NCBI GenBank assembly: GCA_946965045.2
Contig: OX337236.1
Span: 2,294,001 to 2,358,000, forward strand
Source: Epithemia pelagica
Lineage: Eukaryota; Bacillariophyta; Bacillariophyceae; Surirellales; Surirellaceae
Length of the DNA stretch: 64,000 nucleotides
Direction: 5' to 3'
The stretch's first letter is position 1. Every line of letters begins with the position of its first letter. Shown in pieces: positions 19,019-30,139 of the stretch. The notes under the pieces were generated by a model, which had not been told where the DNA came from, did not search any database, and saw only the letters and a list, made by a program, of their open reading frames with translations. A program made the position numbers and the translations under genes.

Positions 19019-20357
19019 TCAAAACTCCAGATTCAACTGCGTCGAAAAGGTTCCAAATGCAACGGCGCCATTGAACTTGATTTCCTCAGGAGACTCGATT
19101 GCTGCTTCGATATTGGATTGGATTGCGTCGATGTCTCCTTGATCCATTGTTGTTTGATTGGCCGGGTCGACGTGGTGGAAGTCTGGATTCGTCAACATGG
19201 CCGTTGACATGCCTGCCGTCCACTCCATCACTTGTGGACGAATGTATCGAAGGAAGGCCGCTGACGACCATCGACCAAGAATCATTATTTTCAGAACCGA
19301 AGTGTGGGCAAGAAAGAGCGCCACGGCGGCCCCAGAGCGGAGTGAATGGGTGCCGATTTCCATCGGTCGGTACCCAAAGATCGATTGTCCTCCTCCCGAA
19401 GTGCAGGTCCTCCGAAGGAGTTTGATGGTGTCTTCCGCTCGAATGTACCTTGGCTTTGGCTACGTGTTGGTTGACAGTTGTTGTGGGTCAAACCAACAAT
19501 TAACCGGCGTTGTTGGGGGTGCGTCCGGCCAGTAATGGAGGATTCGTCTCACAATGCGTCCCCAAAGTCGAACGGGGCAAAGGATGGGGTCGTGAGTTCG
19601 GCTTTGGGTTCTTGTTTCGTTTTTTTTTGTCCAATTTTTGTTGAGTGAACGTGATTGAGACAAAGAAGGCCTTCTCGTTGAAGTCGGGGTCGGTCGGTCT
19701 AATCTTGGATCGCAACTCGTCGTTGCGTTTGAAGCAAATGTTGCCTATCGTCAGCAACTTCGTTCTCCCACGTTGTTTTACTGTGGAGTACTCGCAACTC
19801 CGCATCGCAAAAAAGTATCCGGCGAGGGCGAGGTCAGCGATGCAAGCCTCAAAGGTTGACAGGTCAATGTTGCCATGGATTTTTGTGGCGTACTCCCACA
19901 TGAATCGAAGGTGGCGTGGAGTGATCGCTTTTTGTCGTTTCTCGTCAGGGTCGATTTGAGCCCAAGCTTCTTTAAGGGACTCGATTATGGGGTGATACCG
20001 GTTGCATCCCGGGACGTGGCAGGGGCTTGGCCGGTCGTTATACCGGAAGCGCGATGCCACGTCGCTAAGGGCCTTCTCGAGAGTTGACGCTCGAAGAGGG
20101 TCCGTAGCCCCTCTTGTGAAAGCTCCATCTTGGAGTCTCTGCAAGAAGGTGCCGACGATCTGCGATCTCGTTCGAACGGTCTTGATGCCGTCCAAAAAGG
20201 GGTCGTCTCGAAGTCGGAAGAGGTCGAGGTGTTGGAGCCATCGACGCCAAGTCCTGTCGATGGCTTCGTTGGACGATTCGACGCGTCCAAAGAAAATTCT
20301 TGCAGCAGCGGTGCGACGGATGAGATCCATGACTGCACTTCGCTGGGTAGGGGGCAA
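19019..20357 (-). pseudogene. Tyrosine recombinase of the DIRS-order element
   Basis: The N-terminal part is open from 20357 (MPPTQRSAVMDLIRRTAA). The catalytic residues are readable in order: Arg in FAMRSCEYST, then HSLR in MEIGTHSLRSGAA, Arg in ILGRWSS and the nucleophile Tyr in FLRYIRP. The motif DPILCPVRLWGRIVRRI, typical of retroelement recombinases, is in the same frame as the C-terminal part. A frameshift near a T/A homopolymer (about 19620) and an in-frame TAG (19460-19462) break it. The intact enzyme would insert a circular double-stranded cDNA without target duplication. It overlaps the end of the preceding RNase H frame by about 370 nt. Confidence 0.85.
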
Positions 20358-23357
20358 ATCCGGAAGTTCTTTGGAATCTGTGAAGGATATGAATCGTGGA
20401 TACGCTGGGTGAGAGTTTCATCACAACAATCAAACGTCCGCAATAAAAGGTCAGTAACCACGTTTGTTGTCCCTGGTATGTGCTCAGGATGGAGCAGAAA
20501 GTTGTACTCCAGCACTAACTCTGTCAGTTTCGCTGAGACCCGTTGGTGGTTGGGCTTGTTGGACCCAAAGGATGACTTGTGCATCCATCCAGTCGCTGAG
20601 CTACTGTCCGATAACCCCAGGACACGTGATTCAGAGGTAATGGCGCCGTCGTAACAATCAACCCAGATCGTGACGACCTGACAGACAAACTTGTAAAGGT
20701 TGTTGGAGAGTTTTAAGTCTGGGTCTTGGCCGAGTTTGTCGCTTTCCATTTTGGATGGGTTGGTTGCCAAGGCGTAGATCTCAGGGTCTAGTGGCACATG
20801 CCATGCCTTGCCGGTACGTACAGAGAATCCGCCCATGCCGTATGGGCAAGAGTCCGCTAGGACGACATTCGTTGGGCAGCGACACGTGAGAAGGTTCAGA
20901 CTCACTCCTTTGTGTGCTTTTTTTAGCAGTTTGGACCAAATGCGAAGGTCTTGTTTGATAGCTTTTGGGATCTTGTATCGGAACCAAGGTTTCGGGCGGT
21001 CTTGGTTCTGAGCCGAAGGAGTATCACGAGTTTCTTTGTTTTGCCGTCGTGCTTGGCCGTATTTTGCTCGGTGTTTCTTGAGGATGTGCTCTTTTAGCTC
21101 TTGTGTTCGCTTCGTGTGGTAAAGAGTCAGGGGGATTCCTTTACAGGCATGAATCATCTTCCCCCAACATCGACTCAAGTTCTTTAAACGTGACATAAAC
21201 CCGTTTCGGGTCAATCCACTCTCCAACTTCTCGTGACCAGCATGTAAACTTGTCGAATGGGAGTCGCATCAACAATCTACGAGTGTCGATTATCCATCCG
21301 AGGACTCGCATTTCTTCGGATGGGGCTCCTTCCGCTTTCATTTTGTCTTCGGCCAAAATATCATTGCGGTCGATCGGTACGTCTGGTCTTGATGGGGGTC
21401 GGACAAGAAGGTGAAAGACCAGTGGGACAATTCCCGGTGCTCGATTGATGTGCTCCGGACAATCCACAAACAATTGAATCATATCATCGATATACACGTC
21501 GTGGTATCCTTGTGGTCGTGGTTCTACATCCACCGCCATCGGTTGGCCGGCATGGAAAGGAATAGAGTCGTCAAGTCGTTGGACGTCACCCATCAAGTCC
21601 TGGAGTGGTGAACGAACTTTCGAAGGCTCCCACTCGTCCAAATCCGCAACGTCGTTGCAGAGGTCGCAGGATGCCTCCGAAAATACGCTGAACATCGCAG
21701 GATGTGGGCGGCCGCCGAAGGTGAGTCAAGTGAGGAGATTTGCAAATTCTCCACTCACATCCGTCGTGATTGTGTTTGCTACCAGGATACCGTCGCCGTT
21801 GATGCGACGGTATGCAGACCCCCAGTCGAACTTGCAAACAAGGATGCGCTTGTCTGGAAATTTTAGTCTTAAAGCGACAATCTGGTGGATGATCCTATCA
21901 AGACACCACCCGAATACCAAATCAATCAACTCAGATTCGTCGACTAAGTTGTTTAGAGACGGTGCGAAGCCGAGGGAGAAGGACTGATCATGGGCTAAGC
22001 GGTCCTTGATCACAATGTTGCCATGCTCATCAATACCGGCGTGTTGAGCAACACCGAGTGGTCCAGCTCTGCCTTGTTGGATCCGGCGAGCGCAGTCGAA
22101 GGAAATGGGAAAGGAGTATCCAAATTTTGTATCCTTCTTACACACCTTGATCAAAGCTTCAGGACGTTTTCGGGCTGAAGCGTGATTGCCGTATGCGAGA
22201 ATCGCATCATTTTCAAACTGACGATTTATATCTGGGGGTAGTGGCTTGAAATCATAACTGGCTCCATTGCGTAAGGTATCTTGAATCCGATTCCAGAATG
22301 GGTGATGACAAAGGAGCCGGGCGATGGAACTCAATGGACGAAATTCAGAACCGGGGCTGATTGTCGTGCCTGGGTAGGCATCAAAAAGTTTCTGGAGGTC
22401 GAAGTCGAATTGTTTGATCAAGTCCGAATTAAACTTCGCAGCTTCGGCAGATGTCTGGTGTTGGAATGGTGAAGGGAGTGGTGCTGGGACAACTTCCTCG
22501 CTGATGGCCAGAATAGTGTCGATCTTGTGGGTATGGGTCGGTGTAGCTAGTGGTGGGCGCCGTATCTTATTCGCAAAGATTAGCGATGGGTCATTTGGTA
22601 GATAGTGGTTGTCTCCTTGAAAGTCAACAAGGGAGGGATTGTCGTGGTTGTTGGTAGAAAGATTTTGGGGGCAAACAGGGTCGGACTCACCTAACATAGA
22701 TTCTCCGAGTTCGATCTCAGATTCAAGTCTGGAAAGGTTCCTTTGGAGGGATTTCCCAGTCAAATCGGATGAGATGATAGGAGAAGGAGAGCCAAACGAT
22801 CGCGGTTTACCAAAAGGAATTAGTTGGTTAGGCTTGGGGGTCAAGAGAACATTGCCTTGCTCGTGGTTCCGAATGGAAGCTTCTTCAATGTTCCGAATAA
22901 AATCTGCAGTTGCTGGTACGGTAGAAGGGTCTGTTGACGGAGCCAAGGATTGAGAACTCCGAGATTCATCTTTGGGGGAACGTAATATTGGTTGGGTCGT
23001 GCAGTCAATCTTGGGGGAATGAGAATTCGCAACTGTCGATGCGGGCTTATATCGATCGAAAATTTTGGTCTTGAAACTCTTCTGGAAACGGACTGTCGGT
23101 TCAGAGGGGGCTGGCGACGGTCGTAAGATCTTTTCCTTCACATCAGAAGAAGAGATTCGGCGTTCATCAGAAAAGACTTGGGGAATCAACGGAGTCGGTG
23201 CTTTTGGAACTTGAAAAGGAATATCACTTGGATCTGGAGGGATTGTAATTGGTTGTCTTCGTGTGATTGGTGGTGATGGAGGGTAGAGAGATGAGAAGTA
23301 AGAGGAACCGTTTTTTCTAGAAGAAGGAGATACGCTGTTACCAGAATCATCAATCAA
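19985..23357 (-). pseudogene. Reverse transcriptase and RNase H of the DIRS-order element
   Basis: After a disordered Pro/Ser-rich leader comes the palm region (KFDWGSAYRRI supplies the first catalytic Asp) and, after an in-frame TGA at about 21726, LTFGGRPHPAMFS and the active site YIDD (around 21483-21494). A frameshift near 21190 leads to a frame with LADSCPYGMGGFSV and SDSSSATGWMHK, as in RNase H domains of this group, then an inactive tail. The frame upstream of 23357 has no ATG and is in register with the gag frame across another TGA (about 23370), so gag and pol may have been one readthrough unit or simply mutated. DIRS-group protein order is clear. The copy is dead. Confidence 0.85.
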
Positions 23358-23369
23358 CCCAACACTCTG

Positions 23370-26206
23370 TCAAGTGTTGCTCTTCTTAGCATCCGCAAAA
23401 GCTTTCTTGTAAAAGGAAGACATTGCTGCACCTTTTCCATGCTCTCGAGGATCCGCGTGGCTAAAGGGGCATTGGTTTCCGTTTCGGCAGTATTTCAAGG
23501 TGAAGAGTTTGTTGCAAAATGGACGGTCTACACCTTCTGCTGTCATGTGTGGGATCTTCTCAAGGACGGATCGTGAAAAGACTCGAGAATACTGGAGTTC
23601 CGTCAGGATGCACCAATCAGACGGGGAGTCAAAGCGCACAATGGTGGGTGGAGAAGAACTGGGATCAGCAGAAGCCTTGGGCTTCTGCGAGTTTGAGGAA
23701 GAATTTGTCGAAGAGTTCTTGGGGGGGGGGGGGGGGGTCGTTCTGTCCTCGTGCTTTGGCTCTAATAGCTGACTCGATGAATTTTGGAAGCATCTTGCAG
23801 ATGTCTTCTTTGGACTCAATCTTGTCGCATAACTTGTTTATGTGCAAGTCCAGACGGTCGCTGCGAATATCTTCAACACATTTGGCATCTTCGAGGTATG
23901 TATCGATGAAGCGTTGGATGGCAAAATCAATGGAAAAGAGGACGCGGCATAAAAACGTTGGATCCACGGCTTGACTGCTTCGATAGATATATCGATTGGA
24001 AAGCAAGTGTTCTACCATCTTGTGGAGCTGCAACGCAACAAAACATTTGTTGTTCCAGATTGCACAGGCAAAAAGGTAGAAGGAACGAAGTTGAGTTTGA
24101 TATTCGTCACAGGTAAGTGGGCAAAACAGCTTTTCATTGACGAAGATGTCTCTCATATCTTTCGTCGACAATCCGTTATCACTCCGTAAAGAACTTTCAT
24201 AGATTGCATGCTGAATATCGTGATCGAGGGCAAGGTGCGAATCCGGCCCAGAGCAACAGTAAGGATCAAAAGAAAAAGGAGAAAAACCACTCGGGTGGTC
24301 GTTTCCTCGCCAACGCAAGCCAAATTTTTGCAAAACACCACACTGACCGAAGAGGATGTAGCAAGCATTGTCTGACTTTCGGAAAACTCGAGCATGAATC
24401 GTCGAGTATAAAGTGTGTGTACTCTTTTGGTGAAACAATTCAGTCGCGATCTCGGACGGAGAGGAAGGCAATTCGGCAGTCGAGGGACCGACTTGGCCGA
24501 AAACAGTCGCATTAAGAAGGTGAGTTGTATGCTTGAAGATTTCTTTCTTTTTGTCTTCCTTCTCACGGGTGATCTTCGAGGTATGCTTTGCGATTGCGTC
24601 GGAGAAATTCTCGGATAACTTCTCAGTCATATAAATGGTATCGGCCGAAACTCCGCCACCCGAATTTTGCTGCTGGAAAGGAGAAAAATTCGGAGGTTGA
24701 CCAGTAGGAGGAGCAACTGGGACGTTGGGGTTGATCGGTGGCAAGGGGACCTGAGATGGACTATGAGGAACTGTCGCCTTCAAGGAAGGAAAAAGTTTCG
24801 TCGAGTAAGCTTCAAAGGCTGTCGAAGCTTCGGCAGAGTTGGGTGGGACTTCGATAGCAATTGGTTCAGTGCGGGAACGCATATGATGGGCGAACCAAAG
24901 GAATCGAAACAGTTCGTGGCTGAATTTGATCAGCTCATGGTACATCGGAAAAGAGGTGCATTTCATCTGAAGCTCTTGTGGGGTCGAAATCATCCATCGT
25001 TTATTGAGGAACTTGAAGATGAGGGAGGCCAGAAAAGGTGCAGTGCAACGAGAAGAGCTCAGATCTTGGGAACCAAAGTGATCCAACAATAAACCCGAGA
25101 TGGAAGGGTGAAGAGGGAACAAGCCTTTCAAAGAAAAGGTAGTCGCAGCCTCATCCTTATCAGTCGTCGGTTTCTTGAGGTTACCAAAACGCAACAAATC
25201 GAACTTGAAAGATGGGAGAACGTTCTTGGAACGGGACTTGGATGTCGAAGATGCGTTCTCGTCAATGCAACAAGACTTGATGATTTCCTGGGCTGTTGGT
25301 ACATCGGGATGTTCGACTGTCAAAAGGAGTTCGTCGACATCTTCGGGGTCGATCCAAATAGGGGGAGAACCAAATTCTCGCTGCGAAAGCCCAAGGAAAA
25401 TCGGATCGGGGATTGACAAAGTTTCCAGTGTTCGGCGCAACAATCATATTGTGGACAATACGGATCTTGCCTCGACGATCAACTCCCAAAAAGGCAAGGG
25501 GAGTATAGCCTAGGTCGCATGTAAGGAAGCGTTGAAGTTTCTCAGCCGAAGAAACAGTCTCAAACTTCTCACAAAACTCGGTCCACGAGTTGGGGAACTT
25601 GTCCAAAGAGCGGTGAAAAGGGGATACAAAGGTATCGGACCAATCCACAGGTTCCATAGAGTCAACCAAATCAAGATGTTCTTGAGAGAACGGGATAGGG
25701 AGGCGAAAAAGGTCTGAAGGACGGGACAGGGCAGTCGGCGTCTTGGAGTTGTCTTCAGATCCGCGCTGGGGCTGCTGGCGAATGGAAGAGACCAAATCCT
25801 TCTTCGAAATCTTCTTCTGGGTCAAAGTGGACATAGAAGATTTCGTGGAAGTATAATTGGCCGGGGTAGTACCTTCATCGTCCTGATCGGGATTCGAAGA
25901 GGCTTTCGTCGTTTTCTTCGATGACTTCGTACTCTTGGACGAACGGGACTCGAGACTTCCGGAACTGTTCGAACGAGTGCGACGGCAGCTGTGGCCAGAG
26001 TCTTCGACAGAAGGAGGGTTACCATCGAGACTCAACAAATCGTCATCATCGTTCGTACCGTAATGGGCTTCAGGCTGGGAAGGCTGCGAGATAAACTGAG
26101 CCAAAGTAGCAGTCCCGTTGCCCTCAGTACCACCAGAATCAGAAGGAGAAACCGTGTCTTCCGTATTGGAAAACATCCCGTCATCAAAGGCAGTAGTAAC
26201 AGTCAT
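23370..26206 (-). pseudogene. Gag-like protein of the DIRS-order element
   Basis: Begins ATG at 26206, 17 bp inside A1. The N-terminal 150 residues are Ser/Thr/Asp-rich. A globular region follows, split by a frameshift near 25420-25440. A second frameshift sits in a run of 17 G (23721-23737), a likely slippage or sequencing problem. The C-terminal part has a CCCH zinc finger (CNKLFTLKYCRNGNQCPFSH), fitting a nucleic-acid-binding gag. Without the two shifts it would be about 930 residues. I do not assign it to a named gag family. Confidence 0.7.
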
Positions 26207-26222
26207 CGTAGATCCAAAGTTG

Positions 26223-26400
26223 TTTTTGATTGACTTAGTCTATCTATCTCTGTGTAGACCTCTCAAGATGGCAGTTGCAATGCTCGCAATCTCAAGAATT
26301 GTGAGCATGGACATCGCATCAGAGATGTCTAAGTCCGGTGGGGCTCGTCGTAGTCTATGTGCGATCAACTGCCCCGCTCCAACGTACGCACGACAGACAC
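26223..26400 (-). repeat. Split direct repeat A1
   Basis: 178 bp, the 5' end of the element on the minus strand. Its sequence differs from A2 by about 3 percent. Confidence 0.9.
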
Positions 26401-26505
26401 GACTCATGATTCATGATGTCGAAATCATAAATCATCGAATATCGAATGGGGGGATCTGGGATCTGGGGGGGGGGCGCAGTTCGGCCCGCTACTACAATAA
26501 CTTAA

Positions 26506-27103
26506 CCCTTTCAGCCCGGCACTTTTTTTGGCCCGGTCACTGACAAATTTGTCACCAAAAATACATACCAAAATTGCAATCCAATTAACAAAATGCCACG
26601 TGAGTTATGACCAACAACTCGTGATTCAAAAAATGATGATAATATCGTCATTTTCCAAATTTGTGATTTTGCAACGATCATATTTCAATGACCAATATGT
26701 TATAGGCCTACTGTTTGTCACATATGAAGCGTATTGTAATGTACTTTCGTACGATAGTCAGAACTTCGTATTTTGACGGCTGCTTGTTCTGAAATCGCCA
26801 ATTTCCCATTTTCATACAAAACCCCAAAAACCACTTCTCATCAACACCAATGGACAACCCGACTCTCTTCTCTCTTGTAGAGTCCATGGTCTCCTATGGT
26901 ATCACAAGATCAATGATCACTTTCAAACGAAGAGGAGGTGAGTCCTGGGCAAACACTCCCTATAGATTAGGCATACGTGGAGTGACGTGGATTGATACAC
27001 CCATAGAGTATTTTGACTTTTTTGTTAAGTAGTTTGTGCGGTCACTAAAAAAGTGAAATGACTGACATATTTGTCAAAAATTTGACTTGCCGGGCTGAAA
27101 GGG
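26506..27103. mobile_element. piggyBac-like MITE
   Basis: Perfect 16-bp inverted ends CCCTTTCAGCCCGGCA and TTAA on both sides (26502-26505, 27104-27107). TTAA targets with CCC-starting ends are the mark of piggyBac elements. The 598-bp interior has imperfect subterminal repeats (GTCACTGACAAATTTGTCA near the left, ACTGACATATTTGTCAAA near the right) and no transposase. Confidence 0.8.
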
Positions 27104-27107
27104 TTAA

Positions 27108-27544
27108 AGCTAATAGCCCGATAGCCCATAAAACGAGTACACAATAGACGATACAGCTGTATGATGGATGATGGATGCCCAATGCCCTACAAGCTGGTTC
27201 GAGACGAAACCTGCATGAGAGTATTAGTGTAAGAAAAACTTACAATAAAGTAGGACTACACTTAAGCCCACAGTACCCTAGCGTTCTGGTATGCCTTCGG
27301 GTTTTTCGGTTACGAGCTTGCCCTCACATTTTGTCACGCATTTCATTCAAAAAGCAAATATCGATAACGATTAGTGACCGCTTCCCATGACGATGGCCGT
27401 CGTAGGCCCTTCGACCCGACACCACCCCCCCAGACTTTTAGTATAGGTGTAATAGAACAATGCCAGAACGGTGGTGTCGGGTCAAGCGACCTACATCTAG
27501 CGTTATACCAGTAGTTAGTACTTAGTGCTTTACGACCATCCTCC
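27108..27544. other. Non-coding stretch
   Basis: No gene seen. A short G/C-run segment (CCACCCCCCC) is present at 27423-27432. Confidence 0.4.
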
Positions 27545-28955
27545 ACTGAAACAACAGCACCAACCGAAGGAGAAGGAGAGAGTCGCCGTCATCCCCCCAA
27601 CCCTTGCAACAACCATCCTCCTCCTCCTCTGAAACAACAGCAGCACCACCCGAAGAAGAAAAAGAGAGTCGCCGTCATCCTACCAACCCCTGCAACAACC
27701 ATCATCATCGTCATCATCTGAAACAACAGCACCACCCGAAGAAGAAAAAGAGAGTCGCCGTCATCCCCCCAACCCTTGCAACAAACATCCTCCTCCTCCT
27801 CTTCCTCCTCTGAAACAACAGCACCACCCAAAGAAGAAGAAGAGAGTCGCCGTCATTCTCCCAACCCTTGCAACAACCATCATCATCGTCATCATCTGAA
27901 ACAACAGCACCGCCCAAAGAAGAAGAAGAGAGTCGCCGTCATCCTCCCAACCCTTGCAACAACCATCATCATCGTCATCATCTAGAACAACAGCACCAAC
28001 CGAAGAAGAAGAAGAGAGCCTCCCACCCTTGCAACAACCATCATCGTCATCATCTGAAACAACAGCACCGCCCGAAGAAGAAGAAGAGAGTCGCCGTCAT
28101 CCTCCCAACCCTTGCAACAACCATCATCATCGTCATCATCTGAAACAACAGCACCACCCGAAGAAGAAGAAGAGAGCCTCCCAACCCTTGCAACAACCAT
28201 CATCCTCATCATCTAAAACAACAGCACCACCCGAAGAAGAAGAAGAGAGTCGCCGTCATTCTCCCAATCCTTGGAACAACCATCACCATCGTCATCATCT
28301 GAAACAACAGCACCAACCGAAGGAGAAGGAGAGAGTCGCCGTCATCCCCCCAACCCTTGCAACAACCATCCTCCTCCTCCTCTGAAACAACAGCAGCACC
28401 ACCCGAAGAAGAAAAAGAGAGTCGCCGTCATCCTACCAACCCCTGCAACAACCATCATCATCGTCATCATCTGAAACAACAGCACCACCCGAAGAAGAAA
28501 AAGAGAGTCGCCGTCATCCCCCCAACCCTTGCAACAAACATCCTCCTCCTCCTCTTCCTCCTCTGAAACAACAGCACCACCCAAAGAAGAAGAAGAGAGT
28601 CGCCGTCATTCTCCCAACCCTTGCAACAACCATCATCATCGTCATCATCTGAAACAACAGCACCGCCCGAAGAAGAAGAAGAGAGTCGCCGTCATCCTCC
28701 CAACCCTTGCAACAACCATCATCACCATCATCATCCTCTGAAACAACAGCAGCCGAAGAAGAAGAAGAACGGTCGTCTTGAATCATTCTCGTCCATCCCC
28801 AGCAGCAGTAGCAGTAACCACAACCACCTATAGAACAACTGCAAGAGTCGCCATCTTCCTTCCAACCCTTGCAACAACCATCATCATCATCCTCTGAAGC
28901 AACAGCAGCCGAAGAAGAAGAAGAACTGTCGTCTTGAATCATTGTCGATCACCTC
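27545..28955. repeat. Minisatellite of about 85-95 bp units with a 753-bp higher-order duplication
   Basis: About 15 units of a degenerate sequence with the blocks GAAACAACAGCACCACCC, GAAGAAGAAGAAGAG, AGTCGCCGTCAT and CCAACCCTTGCAACAACCATC. The segment 27546-27890 recurs almost unchanged 753 bp further on (28299-28643), so a block of about eight units was duplicated. All frames tend to be open because of codon-like GAA/CAA/ATC runs. I do not call a gene. The array ends just before the ORF at 28997. Confidence 0.85.
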
Positions 28956-28996
28956 GTCTATCCTTTGTCCGTCTCGTTTGCTGTGCCATCAACACG

Positions 28997-30139
28997 ATGA
29001 AAGATCCTACATCAAACAAGCTTTTTGACAAGGTTCTCCAGGAATTCATGCATCGCATCACTCCAAGTGGCTTCCCATGGAAAGACAATTGGATCGTTGA
29101 TGAGCAGATTGTATTATTCTTGGCGCAATGGGTACCCGACCTAAAAAGTGCGAACGAGCTCAACCAAGCTCTGATGCGTTCAGCCTCATTGAAAATTTTA
29201 CTTCAGCAGAAGTCATACAACGAAAAGGGTGTCTATCGATTTCAATTTCGATGCCGTGGAGGAAGGAAGTGTTTCTATTTTGTCGCATCGAACGATGAAC
29301 CACCCAACTTCGAACATACTGCTGATGAGTGGAAGGCCTTTGCCTCCACGACATACTGTCGAGCAAGCGCACGGAACAGGAACAAACGGAAAAACCAAGC
29401 CACACCATCCAAAGATGATGATACCATTTCGACGTGTAGCGAAACAGTCCTCACTACACCAACAGATGCATCCAGTCACGTCGAACATGGCGACAGAGCA
29501 CCAAGCCCAGGAAGTCTATCAAACGAAAGTATCCCGGAGAACAACAGCAACAGTGATGGTATGAACAATGGTTCCAGCAATCAAACAAATTTCTCGTTTA
29601 TCCATGCAATGGATTTCTTTGAGAAGACAAGTGTCTGCAATCTCTTTGGTGGAAGACGAGGACATGGTGGTGAATTAACAAGAGACAAGTTGGAGCGATG
29701 GATCAAAAGCCTTCTCGAAGCTGAGAACTCGTATGACAAGATGATGCGTCTGGTGAACAAGGCAGACAAAGAACCTCCACCACGAGCCTAGATCCCAAAG
29801 ATCCTGACAAAAGCTCGTATGCTCCGACGGGCGTATCAGCTTGCACTGCAAACGATGAAGGCAGGTGCAACATGGGGTTCGTGCTGCGATACGGTAATCG
29901 CTGAGTTCAGACACACGAATGCTAACTTATCCCGTTTGCGCAATTCTCGGACACTGCAAGAATGGAATATACAGTTCCGAACGCGGGAAGGCTTTCCTCA
30001 TCCGAGCCCATATGTTGAGAGAGGCAGACGACCGTGCCCCTTCCTTTTTGAAATATTTCCTGAAGCCCTTAAAACCTTTCAAGATTGGGCAAGCAAGCGC
30101 CTTGAAGAACTGTCCTGTGAACTGGCGGCTGGCTACTTA
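28997..30139 (+). pseudogene. Transposon-like protein, broken by a stop and by an insertion
   Basis: From the ATG at 28997 the frame encodes about 265 residues. The N-terminus (LQEFMHRITPSGFPWKDNWIV) looks helical, then a basic strand (YRFQFRCRGGRKCFYF), then a low-complexity Ser/Asn region. An in-frame TAG (29789-29791) is followed in the same frame by IPKILTKARMLRRAYQLALQTMKAG and a charged helical domain. The frame is then cut by the element starting at 30140. Identity unknown. The second part resembles a helix-turn-helix N-terminus such as transposons carry, but I cannot prove it. Confidence 0.5.

Larger units (their letters stand above)
18477..26400 (-). mobile_element. Degraded tyrosine-recombinase (DIRS-order, PAT/Ngaro-like) retrotransposon
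   Basis: Read on the minus strand the order is A1 (26400-26223), gag-like ORF, reverse transcriptase plus RNase H, tyrosine recombinase, B1 (18964-18818), A2 (18817-18640), 16 bp, B2 (18623-18477). This split direct repeat layout is the signature of PAT/Ngaro-type elements, and the YIDD reverse transcriptase together with a His-x-x-Arg...Tyr recombinase confirms DIRS order. No integrase, protease or LTR is seen. Several frameshifts and stops make this copy inactive. As expected for these elements there is no target duplication. Confidence 0.85.

Noticed and set aside
27588-28942. Repetitive Ser/Glu or Asp/Gly protein over the minisatellite
   Set aside because: Frames are open on both strands because of the unit, starts are arbitrary, and no splice or promoter signal is seen.
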